From contig PJRA01000005.1 of NCBI GenBank assembly GCA_016987375.1, positions 2,183,528 to 2,213,701 on the forward strand: 30,174 bases of DNA, written 5' to 3'. Made by a program: the position numbers and the translations under genes. Shown here piece after piece: positions 1 through 10,002 of this stretch. The notes below the pieces were generated by a model. That model searched no databases. It saw only the letters and a program-made list of their open reading frames with translations, and had not been told where the DNA came from. This DNA is from Brachionus koreanus (taxonomy: Eukaryota; Rotifera; Eurotatoria; Ploima; Brachionidae). Position 1 is the first letter of the stretch. Every line of letters starts with the position of its first letter.

Positions 1-3000
1 GCAAGTTATGCTGGTAGTTGGTTTCGGATTTATTAAAATGCTTAAACCATCAAACCAAGCATCAATAATGGTTTCACTTTGATTCGAAAGTATAATTGTT
101 TCTTCACCTATTTCATCCATTCTTAAACAAACTATTTGGAATGAAAACATTTGTTTACGTGGTTCATCTTTTTTTATGTCTTTAATAAATTCAACCTCTA
201 TCTGAGCTAAACAGATTAATATTTATAGAAACAAAAAAAATTTACCTAAAAATTAATAAATTTACTTGCTGTCTTAACTTCAGTTGACTGCAAATTTTCA
301 AATTCAGAAATATTAAAGGTTTTATAATCAGGCGAAAGACTCCAAAATTGCTTTTCTGAAAAAAAAAAATTTATTAAAAATAAATTATTTCTAAATGCTT
401 ACGTTTTGCTTTTTTATCTTTTAGATTTGACTTTTCAAAAGTTTCGCCTTTGCAGAGTGCTTTCAATCGTTTAGGTCTCAAATTTTCTATAACTTCATTA
501 GTAAGAATTATTTCAAGCTCTCTTCAAATATGGGAAATTATTAAATTTATTTATCTGCAGTTTAAAATTTTACTTGATTGGTTCCAGACCCGATTTGTCA
601 TAGCGACTTTTTCCCTTTTTTATCAAATCATACTTCCATGTATCTACTAAATTGTTCAAGTCACTTAATTTTTTCTTTATAATTGAACTGTATCCTTGAC
701 CATTCCTTTTTTCAAATTTGTTTAAATCGGTTAAAATTATATACAACGAGTCTTTCAAGGCGTTCAATGCCTAAATTCAAGATTTTTAAATTAATTTTTT
801 TAGAATGAAAAAGTAAATTACCCTTTCAAAATCTAAAGATTGAGCTTTCATTTCGATCCAAAGACGATAGAAAAGCCACAAAATTTTACCAAAAAAATCG
901 AAAATTCCATCAGGACTTATAATGAATAGAATGAATAAGATCTCAGTTTTTTGATCAATTTCATCTAAATAAAAAATTTTTATTTTAAACCTCTGAGTTT
1001 GTTCAGACTTGTGCAATAGTAAACTTATTTTTTAAAGTCATTTTACTCTAACCATTGGAACTGTAATTTTTCAATTAGATTTAATTTTTTTGGATTTGTG
1101 ATGATCTACAAGTTTAAGCCCTTTTAATTTTTAAAAATAATTTTGGTCAAGTGAAATGAGTTTTTAAAAAAAAATAATTTTTAGATTGTCCTATTGACTT
1201 TTGAACAAATCTGAGTTTATTTTAATTACTTTTTCCTATTTTAAGAATTTCAATCAAATGTTTAATAATGTAAATACTAGCTTTAGCAAATGGAAACATG
1301 TATTCAAGATTCTTTACAGATCTTTCGTTTACAAACTAAAATATTTAACAAATTAATTTTAAAAAAAATCTTTTTTAAATTAATAAAATTTTGAATTTAC
1401 ATTTTGGACAACAGATTTGAAAATTTTGTTTTTTGTAAAGTACTCCAAAAAATCTAATGCTAAAATACCTGGCGGTGTTTGGTCAAAGTCATGAATTGGA
1501 TTTTTGATATTCTTGTAATGTTTGAATTTTAAAATAAATCTATCGCGAAAAATTTTTACCATAAATCCTAGTCTTGAGAGCTTTTCGTCGTCTGTCAGTG
1601 TCTTTTCTGTAGAATTAACTAGACTTGGGTCGAAAACCATTTTGCATATCTCTTCAATTCGCGTAAAATGAACCTAAATTTTGAAATAAAATTTTTTGTT
1701 TTTCAGAAAGAAAGAATACCTTATCAACAGGAGTTCTAATTCTAATTGAAAACTCAATGTCCAGAATATTTTTTTGAAGTAGAGCAAAATTTTTGAAAAT
1801 TCTTTCAAAATTATTTTCACTTAGTGAAGCCTTAAATTTGAATATTAAAAAATATAATATTATTTTATAAGTATTTAGCCATTTAAAAGTAGCACAATCA
1901 AACATAAAGCAAAGTTAGAAGCATAAAGGATAGATTAAGATCATAAAAAAATACAATGAGAATTTCGGAATCATGATCCTGAGTTCTTTTTCGGATTTTA
2001 TCTTTTAATTTTTTTGATTGTTCATTCAATATGTTCCTAAAATGGCCTATTTTGGAGTTTGATTGCTCCATGTTGGAATAACTTTGGCTATCTCTATTCG
2101 CTTTTTCATTATCCAAATTAGTGACAACTCTTAGCTCCTAAAAAAATTTTATCATTGCAAAAAATTACATAACTTACTTCTCTTAATAGAGAGTTTGCCA
2201 AAGGCTGTGAAAGTATTGAATTCAAATTCTAAAGATTAAATTAACTATTTCATATTCATCAATAATTAACTTTAGATACTTTTCTGAAATTGGTATCTCC
2301 CTTAAGAAAACAGCTATTTAAAAAAATCAAAAGTGCCTCTTTAATTTGTATTTCGGACCTTAAATTAAATAAATTAGAAGTTTTTTTTTTCTAAATTTTT
2401 AAAATCTACCTTTGAATCAAAAACAAAATGTCATGGAACTTAATTTCTTTCAAAATTAATTCACGTGCAGATATGCTTTAAGAAAAAATTAGTAAAATTA
2501 GATTTCCAAATCATTTTAATACCAATTTAGCATCACATCATTTAAATTTTGCAAATATAATAGAACTAAAAAATCAGGTATAATTTCTTTTTTACTATCT
2601 TTAGTTGATTCATTCAAAATTTCACATGTCTACAACGAGTAAAATTAAAAAATTTTAATTAAAATATTTTTTAATTAATTTAAATACCGATTTCAAAAGA
2701 TTGAGTTCAGTTTCTGATGTATCCCATGTAAAAAGTGACCAATTTTTAATGAATAGAATAAATATTTTGTACAAGTGATACAACATACTCCATTTTTTCG
2801 AGTCACTAGATTTTTCACATTCTTTTATAAAATCAATTATTATTTTACGACCACCTTTTGCGTAAAATTCTAGTGCGAAAATCTTGTCTGCTGAAATATA
2901 TTTTTCAACAGATATCAAATGAGCAATCAGAGAATCTGCATTGGTTATCTTAGATCCGCTTATTTTTTCAATATAACATTTTACCTCTGTTTCCTTTTAA

Positions 3001-3459
3001 ATTTTAGTAATTTTAAATACTTTTATTTAACTAGATCAATACCAAATTAAGGCATAAATCGACATCATGAAATTTTGTGCTACTGGTCAAGCTAAGTAGT
3101 TCTGCTCGATTTTTTTCATTTATGTATTGATTGGTTTTACAAAGTCTTATGGCATACAGAACTGCATTTTTATCTTTTATGTTTTCAAAACTAAAATATT
3201 AATTTTAAAAAATGTCTAAAAAGCTCAGTTAACTTAATTTACTGAGCCAAAACATCTTGAATAAAATTTTGAATTTTTTGTTCCTTTGTTTAGATTTTAA
3301 TGAAAATGATTCAAATAATTGATTTTAAAGGTTTACCTCGAAAAGCTTTGCTGGGATCTTTAGATCAGAGTCTGGAGTGCCAACAACAAGTGGTATAAAT
3401 TTTTTACTAGGTATTTGTTTAATCGGAATAGTTGGCGTATTTTGTCGAATATTATTCAT
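1..3459 (-). CDS. ELMO: ELMO/CED-12 engulfment and motility protein, 3' end cut
   Basis: ELMO proteins bind DOCK-family Rac exchange factors and drive actin remodelling in phagocytosis and migration. I assembled 18 exons: 3337-3459, 3243-3283, 3043-3190, 2688-2993, 2523-2629, 2410-2475, 2280-2358, 2178-2228, 1955-2137, 1720-1830, 1560-1673, 1401-1511, 1230-1335, 822-964, 574-770, 403-521, 266-355 and 206 to the left edge. All phases agree, giving about 767 residues so far (human ELMO1 has 727). Family matches: ITEKNR-like YINEKNRAEL in exon 3; SWDT-like TWDTSETEL in exon 4; DFDQTPPGILALD (about 451-463), almost identical to the ELMO-domain core; and the PH-domain FWSLSPDYK with a final IIDAWFDGL helix. 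The last PH residues and the C-terminal proline motif for DOCK SH3 lie outside the window. The start ATG follows a T-rich tract ending in AAAG by 8 nt. Least certain is the 265-nt intron 965-1229. Confidence 0.92.
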
Positions 3460-4430
3460 TTTAAGTTCTTTAAAAAAAATCAATGATTTTTTTTTTAAAT
3501 TTGCATAATTATATTTTATTTCATAATTATATTAAATCAAGTTGTTACGAACTAAGGCCTCATACAAGCTACAGACAATCTACTAGTCATCTTCAATTTT
3601 TAAAACTATTTACTTTAAAATAGAAATAATGCTCTGGGTATTTCCAATGGTTTAAAAATTTTAAAGTTGCGCAATTCAGTATTTCAATTCAGTTTACATG
3701 TTTATGTTAAGTAAAAAATATTTAAGTTTAAATTTTTTTTTTAAATAAAAAAAATGTTCAAAATGGGAAATTTCTGATCAAGAAAAAAAGTACTTATTCC
3801 TTTTCAAAGAAAGCGACGATATTAGAATTGATCCTAAATCTTGATATTGTAAATCTTTTTTCAGTCAACAACAATTCTATTGAATGACCAAATCCGAATT
3901 TTCCTTTCTTTTCACTAGAAATTGTTTTTAATATCTGATATTTCTAAATTTCTTATCAAAAGACTAAAGCATTTAAGATAAAAAGTTTAAAAGGTATCTG
4001 AAGTCACTAAAAGAAGACGAGGTTGCCCAAATGAATAAAATTTTCTTACTTACTATTATATTTTTGATTGAAACTTTTTATTTTTTTATCTTAATATAAT
4101 AATTTTATCTTAATATATAAATTTGGAGATTAAATCATTAATTTCTGCTATCAGTTTTATTAAATTAGATGATCATCACTGATAATGTCTCATTTTTAGA
4201 TAAAAATGCATCCATCCAAATACACAGACTACATGTTATTAAATATTCTTACTGATATAAATTTTTGTTAATTTTGCTTTTTCAATTTAACTTGTATATT
4301 TTAATCAAAATATTTTTTTAAATTGGGTGTATACTATTTTAAAAGTTTCAAAGGTTGTTTTAATAATTTAAAGCTTTTTTCTTTATTTTAAATAGAATGG
4401 ATTAGAAAAGTAATTGGACTATATACTGGA
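3460..4430. other. Divergent intergenic region between ELMO and PEX12
   Basis: About 970 bp between two divergently transcribed genes, so it should carry both promoters. It is very AT-rich. A 12-bp direct repeat (cataattatatt at 3504-3515 and 3522-3533) lies next to the ELMO start. I found no convincing coding exon or TATA arrangement that can be tied to a start site. Confidence 0.5.
4397..4405 (+). other. Minimal upstream ORF (Met-Asp-stop) before PEX12
   Basis: The sequence reads ATG GAT TAG 26 nt upstream of the PEX12 start, directly after an acceptor-like TTTAAATAG at 4387-4395. If the mRNA leader begins at that acceptor, this is the first AUG and could reduce initiation at the main start. 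Inference only. Confidence 0.3.
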
Positions 4431-5483
4431 ATGAGCGGACAAAACGTAGATTACGCTTCGATCCTGGCTAATTCAGGTCGAACAGTTGATATTCCTAAGC
4501 CATCCATATTTGATATATTGGCACAAGAAAATATGAATTCCTTATTTAGACTCTCATTCGGCCACTGTCTCAAATGGATATCAAAACATTTTCCTATTTT
4601 TCAAAAATCACAAAAGTTTACCGACGAAATTTACTTAATATTGCATGCATCAATCGAATTATTATATCTAAAAAGTTACAATTCACTTTTTTCTGAGCAT
4701 TTTTATGGTCTTGCTCGATATAGACTAACAAATAAGAAACGCTTGCTTTCCGTACTTTTTTCCATAGTTTTTCCTTACTTGAAAGCAAAAATGGATAAAT
4801 TTTATGAAAAATTAGAAAAAAATTTAGATGAACAGACTCAATCGATATCATCACCAATCAACTCAAACTACTTTCAAATAAGACAAAAAATTGAAAAAAT
4901 TATTCTGAAATTTTATCCATATTTTCACATGTTTTCGTCTCTTATCTTCTGGATCTATAGGTTTAGATATATGACCAACTTGTCAGAATTTCATTCACCG
5001 CTTTTAAGTATTTTGGGAATTAAATTAGTCTATGATATGAGCATTAAAGATAAAAAACAAAAAGGCATCTTAAAAAAAATTTTATTATTTTTTAATAATA
5101 GCATGACAAACATTTTATATTTTATTCAATTTTTAAAATGGTATCAAGATTATAGAGAAAATCAGTCTTTTTCAAATGAGTTCAATGTTTTCACAGCACC
5201 TTTTAAAAATGTAGCTGGTCAAAATTCAGCACAAGAAGATGATCTAATTCCACCGCCGGTTTTACCTGAAAATATTGCAAAAAAAGCTTTTTTCAAGAAT
5301 CAAAACAACCAGAATTTGTGTCCCATATGCACTAAAAAACGATCAAATGAATGTGTTTTGTCTGTATCTGGTTTTGTTTTTTGTTATCCATGTATATTTA
5401 AATTTATTAAAGCTCACAATAGATGTCCAATTACCAGCTATCCATGTAGCACAAAAGACATAATTAGAATTTTTTCTTCATAA
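4431..5483 (+). CDS. PEX12: Peroxin-12, peroxisomal RING-type ubiquitin ligase subunit
   Basis: PEX12 is a membrane subunit of the PEX2-PEX10-PEX12 ligase that ubiquitinates the cycling receptor PEX5, allowing its export and so the import of matrix enzymes. This 350-residue uninterrupted reading frame is close to human PEX12 (359). The N-terminal pex2/pex12 domain is recognisable: PSIFDIL near 25, FSEHFYGL at 87-94, FPYLKAK(M/L)(D/E)K near 114-123 and HSPLL near 198. Hydrophobic stretches around 165-180 and 215-235 fit membrane helices. The C-terminal zinc-binding module has Cys297, Cys300, Cys318, Cys321 and Cys332 in the PEX12 pattern CPxC...SGxVFCYxC...CPIT. As in other PEX12 proteins the full eight-ligand RING is absent. 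Cys308 is an extra cysteine. PEX2 and PEX10 carry complete RINGs, which rules them out. No intron is seen. It is the first gene of the same-strand trio. Confidence 0.95.
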   Translation: MSGQNVDYASILANSGRTVDIPKPSIFDILAQENMNSLFRLSFGHCLKWISKHFPIFQKSQKFTDEIYLILHASIELLYLKSYNSLFSEHFYGLARYRLTNKKRLLSVLFSIVFPYLKAKMDKFYEKLEKNLDEQTQSISSPINSNYFQIRQKIEKIILKFYPYFHMFSSLIFWIYRFRYMTNLSEFHSPLLSILGIKLVYDMSIKDKKQKGILKKILLFFNNSMTNILYFIQFLKWYQDYRENQSFSNEFNVFTAPFKNVAGQNSAQEDDLIPPPVLPENIAKKAFFKNQNNQNLCPICTKKRSNECVLSVSGFVFCYPCIFKFIKAHNRCPITSYPCSTKDIIRIFSS

Positions 5484-5583
5484 ATAAAATAAAGAATATT
5501 TGAATAATTTTATTCAACTATCAAGAAATTAAATTCTTGAAATATTTAATCATTTTAAATCATGCTTAAAATTTAATAATAGA
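5484..5583 (+). promoter_or_regulatory. 100-bp intercistronic spacer, PEX12 to HSD17B10
   Basis: Two overlapping AATAAA hexamers (5483-5488 and 5488-5493) start at the PEX12 stop codon, and an acceptor-like AATAATAG ends 1 nt before the next ATG. The spacing and order (polyA signal, T/A-rich tract, AG, ATG) match a polycistronic unit resolved by trans-splicing. A very short promoter remains possible. Confidence 0.4.
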
Positions 5584-6360
5584 ATGTCAAAAATAAGTGG
5601 ATTAGTTTGTATGGTTACGGGAGGTGGCTCTGGTTTAGGCCGAGCTACAGTTGAAAACTTTGTCCGCAATGGCGCAAAAGTAGTAATTTGCGACCTGCCA
5701 AATTCAAACGGGGAAAAATTGGCCAAAGAATTAGGAAATAGTAGCGCTATTTTCAATCCAACGGATGTAACATCTGAACAAGACGTAACCAAAGCTATTG
5801 AAGCAGCAAAATCTAATTTTGGAAAATTAAATGTTTTGGTTAATTGTGCTGGAATTGGTGTTGCTTTTCGAACATACAATTATACCAAAAAAAGAGTTCA
5901 TACCTTAGCAGATTTTCAAAAAGTAATTAATGTCAATTTGGTGGGAACATTTAATTCTATTAGATTAGCATGTGACGCTTTTTCTGCAAATGAGCCAAAT
6001 AAAGATGGCCAGCGTGGTGTAATCGTAAATACTGCATCAGTTGCCGCTTTCGACGGACAAATTGGACAAGCAGCTTATGCCGCCAGCAAAGGTGGAGTTG
6101 TTTCAATGACTCTTCCGATTGCTAGGGATCTTGCTAACATGGGAGTCAGAGTTTGTACAATTGCTCCTGGATTATTCGATACTCCAATGTTGGCTGGCTT
6201 ACCTGACAAAGCTAGGAAATTTTTAGCCGAAACTGTACCGTTTCCGCAAAGACTTGGCGATCCTGCTGAATACGCTCAATTAGTTCAATCTATTGTCGAG
6301 AATCCTATGTTAAATGGAGAAGTTATTAGACTAGACGGAGCGTTGAGAATGCAGCCATAG
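5584..6360 (+). CDS. HSD17B10: 3-hydroxyacyl-CoA dehydrogenase type 2 (SDR10C1 / MRPP2)
   Basis: A classical short-chain dehydrogenase, 258 residues, intronless here, aligning end to end with human HSD17B10 (261). The family enzyme is mitochondrial, oxidises 2-methyl-3-hydroxybutyryl-CoA in isoleucine breakdown, acts on some hydroxysteroids, and is the MRPP2 subunit of mitochondrial RNase P. Visible hallmarks: the NAD-binding TGGGSGLG at 12-19, the acidic NAD-selecting Asp37, NCAG at 87-90, the catalytic Ser152 (NTASVAAF), Tyr165 and Lys169 (YAASK), and the orthologue-specific blocks [30 protein letters not shown] and the C-terminal [11 protein letters not shown]. The C-terminus MQP is not a peroxisomal signal, so mitochondrial location as in the family is likely. 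The ATG chosen gives the normal N-terminus. An antisense open frame across the gene is a shadow. Confidence 0.97.
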   Translation: MSKISGLVCMVTGGGSGLGRATVENFVRNGAKVVICDLPNSNGEKLAKELGNSSAIFNPTDVTSEQDVTKAIEAAKSNFGKLNVLVNCAGIGVAFRTYNYTKKRVHTLADFQKVINVNLVGTFNSIRLACDAFSANEPNKDGQRGVIVNTASVAAFDGQIGQAAYAASKGGVVSMTLPIARDLANMGVRVCTIAPGLFDTPMLAGLPDKARKFLAETVPFPQRLGDPAEYAQLVQSIVENPMLNGEVIRLDGALRMQP

Positions 6361-6503
6361 AACAATATTCAACAAAATAAAAATTTTAGCTTAAATAAAT
6401 TTATTTCAAAACAATAAAAATGTTTATTTTTAAGTATTCTAGAAATTATATTTCTAGAAAAATAAATCTAATGTTTTCTCAATCATTTTAGATTTAATTT
6501 TAG
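6361..6503 (+). promoter_or_regulatory. 143-bp intercistronic spacer, HSD17B10 to AMACR
   Basis: AATAAA at 6376-6381 lies 16 nt past the HSD17B10 stop and is a good cleavage/polyadenylation signal. The spacer ends in GATTTAATTTTAG, placing a canonical 3' splice-site-like AG directly against the AMACR ATG with zero leader. A short palindromic stretch (tctagaaa/tttctaga, about 6437-6461) lies between. Confidence 0.4.
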
Positions 6504-8474
6504 ATGGCATTGAAAGGCATCAAAGTTTTGGAGTTCGCTGGTTTGGCGCCAGGTCCTTTTTGTGGAAAAATTTTAAAGGATTTAGGGGCTAGAGTTATTC
6601 GAATTGACAGGGTATGAATTTAATAAATTTAAATATTTTTTGATTTTAAAAAAATATTAAAAATACTTAACTGTATTTATGATTTTTTTTATAAATTAAT
6701 ATTTAGACAATTTGATAATCATAAGGGATAAACCTTTAGACTTTTTTATAAAAATCTATATAAGGGTTAAAAATAAGTCTAAAAAATAAATTAAAAGTAA
6801 AAATATCAATCGATTTTTAGATTATTATTATTGAACATGGATAGTTAAATTCCAAATTGAAGCTTGAAGTTTAATTTAAATCAAGTTATTAAACTTTAAA
6901 TCCAAATTTTTTTAAATGTATATTTTAATGTATATAATTTTTGAGATGTCTATTATGTAGATTTTGCGAAATTCATTTCACAATTAAATTTATCAATAAT
7001 TCTTTTTTGGAAAAATTAAAATTAAGTAAAATTAAATATCTCTAAAAATATTATAAATTAAAAGGAAATTTTTTAATTTTTACTTAATTGTTTTTGATAT
7101 AATAAAAATTATGAAAAAATTCAGATTTTAAAAATGATGATGAACTATAAATAATCCTAAAAAAGTCTATTTTCTTATAAAGTAAAAAAAAAACCTAATA
7201 AATAATTCATCTCTAAGTGTTATATAACATCATTAAATAATAATAAGGCTTTTAAAGATTTATTTTTATATTTGTTGGTATTATTTATCTGTTTTTATTT
7301 TTGATTTCCCAAAAAATAATTTCTTCTAAATACTCAAAATTATCAAATAAATTTTGCTTATATTAAAGTTCTTATTTTTCTTTAATTAATAGTTTTTAAA
7401 ATTAAAAGGCAGGCTCCTCAGACGATATAGATCGATTGTCTCATGGAAAAGAGTCAATAGCCATTAATTTAAAAAGTCCCAAAGGAATTGAAATTGTCAA
7501 AAATCTGTCCAAAAATGCTGACGTTCTCATAGAGCCTTTTCGAAAGGGTATGGAAATTCTTTTAAGATATATAATATTTAGTTGTGTAAAATTAAGGTGT
7601 AATGGAACGATTAGGTTTAGGTCCAGATCAAATATTTAAAGTTAATCCTTGCTTAATATATGCTCGTCTAACCGGCTATGGTCAGTATGGAGAATTAAGC
7701 CAAAAAGCTGGTCATGACATCAATTATATTTCTTATTCAGGCGTACTATCATGTTTGGGAAGGTTTTCTGAAAAACCATATGCTCCAATAAATTTAATTG
7801 CAGATTTTGCCGGAGGTGGATTAATGTGTGCTTTAGCAATCGTAACTTCTTTATTTGAAAGACAAACAAAAGGGATAAATGAAAAAGTAATTGATTTATC
7901 AATGGTCGAGGGAGCAGCTTACTTGTCATCGTGGTTGTGGACCTCTAGAGATATACCAGGTGTGTGGAGTGGAACTGAAAGAGGAAATAATCTTTTAGAT
8001 GGTGGTTTTGCACCGTATGAAACGTATAAAACTAAAGATGGAAAATATGTGGCTTGTGGATCACTAGAACCAGCTTTTTATAATCAGCTCTTGGAAGGTC
8101 TACAATTTCCAGAAGATAAAGAATTAACCAAAGAAGCTCTAGAAGAAATTTTTATAACGAAAACTAGACATGAATGGGAGGAAATTTTCAAAAAATTGGA
8201 TGCATGTGTTTCTCCAGTACTTGAACTTGATGAAGCACCTATTCATCCTCATAATAAAGAAAGAACTTCTTTCTTACAAATGTCAGATGGTTCTTGCCTT
8301 CCAAGTATGAATTGGCTAAATCAAAGCACAAAAAATCAAAACTTTGAGATTCCAATGATCGGTCAACATACTACCAAAATTTTAAATGACTTCGGATACA
8401 CAGATCAAGATATTGAAGTTTTTTTGAAAGAGGGCGTCTGTCAAGATCCAAAAAATTTTAAATCGAAATTGTAA
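6504..8474 (+). CDS. AMACR: Alpha-methylacyl-CoA racemase with C-terminal SKL
   Basis: AMACR interconverts (2R)- and (2S)-methyl-branched acyl-CoAs so that pristanic acid and bile-acid precursors can enter beta-oxidation. Three exons: 6504-6611, 7409-7547 and 7597-8474, joined in phase to 374 residues (human 382). The family III CoA-transferase fold shows [20 protein letters not shown] at the N-terminus, an EPFRKGVMERL junction rebuilt across intron 2, AGHDINY with catalytic His122, [14 protein letters not shown] with catalytic Asp152, [10 protein letters not shown], and GxHTxxIL near the C-terminus. Both catalytic residues carry the same numbers as the human enzyme. The protein ends in Lys-Ser-Lys-Leu, a textbook PTS1, so it should be imported by PEX5, whose recycling needs the PEX12 encoded just upstream. 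AATAAA follows at 8504. Intron 1 is unusually long (797 nt). Confidence 0.95.
6612..7408 (+). other. Long first intron of AMACR
   Basis: GTATGA...AAAAG intron of 797 nt, against 40-65 nt for most introns here. It is extremely AT-rich with no open frame of note. A 9-bp inverted repeat (tttagactt / aagtctaaa) near 6736-6784 is the only structure seen. Confidence 0.8.
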
Positions 8475-8567
8475 AATAACTAGAATTTTAAGCAAAATTT
8501 TTAAATAAATACATTAAATTTGATAAAAAAAAACTGAATATTTTAAAATGAATCAATATTTGCTAAA

Positions 8568-8603
8568 TTTGTAGAATGTCGAACCGAACCTACATTCTAC
8601 AAA
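8568..8603. repeat. Hairpin, 12-bp perfect arms
   Basis: tttgtagaatgt (8568-8579) and its exact reverse complement (8592-8603) flank a 12-nt loop that itself contains gaacc twice. It lies just past the AMACR polyA signal. Confidence 0.7.
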
Positions 8604-9430
8604 ATCATTTCAATTTCATTTATAAAAAAACTATTTTTTTTTTATTTTTTTTATTTAATAGTTTTAGGAAATACCCCAGTCAGCTCAGAATGGATCATAG
8701 TCCTTCTTATCAGCCTAGCTAGCTTTATTATCATTAAAAGAAATTAAAAAAGGTTCGAAATCATTAATATAGAAATCATCATGATGAAAAATTGAAATTA
8801 TCGAAAATTCGATCTTTTGAGCATTTTATTATTTTCAAAAAAACTTAATTTCAAAATAATTCTTATATTTTTAATTTTTTTCTCTAAAAGAGCTAAAGTT
8901 TGTCAGAGATTACCAGGTAAAAAATTTTTACTAATATCAAATATTGTAATTATTTCGAACTTTTTCGCAGCCTATTTTTTGAAAATTTGGGTAATAAGTG
9001 ATATAAAGAAAATAATCTGCTTGATCAAAAGTTTCTTGATTTTTTAATTAATTATTAGCAAATAAATTTGGCCTTTAGTTTTATTTTTTTTTTGTTTAAT
9101 TAAAGTTTAGGTCCCATGAACAAATTGAGATAAGAATAATGGACAGTTAATTGTAAATCTAAAAAAAAATTGATTAATTAAAATGTTATAAAAAGGTATG
9201 TTTTATCTGTTAGGTAGTAATAATGAAAACAAAAGAAACAAAAGAGACTCGGATAGTTTCATTATGAAGATGATTTATGTTAACTGTGGTCACTAGGTCA
9301 CATGGGTACTACGGGACTACGATTCTTTTGAATCCAAATTTCTTAATAAAAAATAAAGCTAGAAATATCTTGAGAAAATTAATTGATATTATAGAAATGC
9401 CAGAGATATATTGTACACCAGATATTTGTG

Positions 9431-9505
9431 GGTTTTGTGAAATTTGGTACAAATTAAACAATTTGAACAAAAAAAATGCTAAAATATCTAATAACTTTTT
9501 TTCTG
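9431..9505 (+). repeat. Diverged dispersed repeat, copy 1
   Basis: The 23 bases 9431-9453 are identical to the reverse strand of 15378-15400, and similarity continues past them (runs of aaca/aaaaa, aatgct, then ataactt with T-rich sequence). The plus frame reads FCEIWYK, which also occurs on the minus strand of the 15-kb copy. The family is unknown; a decayed transposable element is the simplest reading. Confidence 0.6.
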
Positions 9506-9525
9506 AAGGCTTATAATTAGTTCTA

Positions 9526-9562
9526 TAAGTGCAACAAACTGCAACATACTTAGTTGCACTTA
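9526..9562. repeat. Hairpin, 10-bp perfect arms
   Basis: taagtgcaac (9526-9535) and gttgcactta (9553-9562) are exact reverse complements around a 17-nt loop that repeats the motif ctgcaac. It lies about 20 bp past the diverged repeat copy at 9431-9505 and may be part of the same mobile unit. Confidence 0.65.
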
Positions 9563-10002
9563 AAGTCAAATTTTAACCCAGTATGACGTAGCTTCTTTTG
9601 TTAAATACCAACAAGTCGAAAGTAGATTAAGAATTGACGGAATTTATTTAATTAACATGTTTTATGAAATGAATGGATTATCAAAATTTTGATTGTGTAA
9701 GACTAAAATAAATATTTATTCAGCAAATACTATCTTTTGCATTGAAAAAATATGTTTTAAGTAGAAATAATTTTTTTTTATATTTATCAATCTAAGATAA
9801 ATCTTAATTACGAGTGTTATATATTTGCTTTTTTGTTGAATATTTCTCAATTATAAAAAAATGAATTTTAATAAATTTTATTAGGTTAAAAAAATAAAAA
9901 AATAATTTTTTAACATCACTTATTATTGTTTCTAGCAATGTTTAAATTTAAAATGTTTTTAAGAAATGTAATTAATTATTTTTAAAAATTATTACTAACT
10001 CT

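Larger units (their letters stand above)
8475..10002. other. Intergenic region with small inverted repeats
   Basis: About 1.5 kb between the convergent ends of AMACR and the first NHL-type gene. It carries AATAAA at 8504-8509, hairpins at 8568-8603 and 9526-9562, a copy of a diverged repeat at about 9431-9505, and patches of higher G+C (8665-8735, 9280-9330). The longest open frames (8817-9047 and 9277-9516) lack recognisable family features and I do not call them genes. Confidence 0.6.

Noticed and set aside
5550..5879. Antisense frame over the HSD17B10 gene
   Set aside because: It is a reverse-strand shadow of a strongly conserved enzyme, with no independent support.
8752..8762. ggttcgaaatc, resembling a tRNA B box
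   Set aside because: No A box, acceptor stem or cloverleaf can be built around it.
8817..9047. 76-codon open frame on the plus strand
   Set aside because: Rich in Phe, Ile, Leu and Lys as expected from random AT-rich DNA; no homology or splice support.
9277..9516. 79-codon open frame on the plus strand
   Set aside because: No recognisable domain, overlaps a dispersed repeat and a hairpin, and an equally long antisense frame exists. Treated as repeat-derived.
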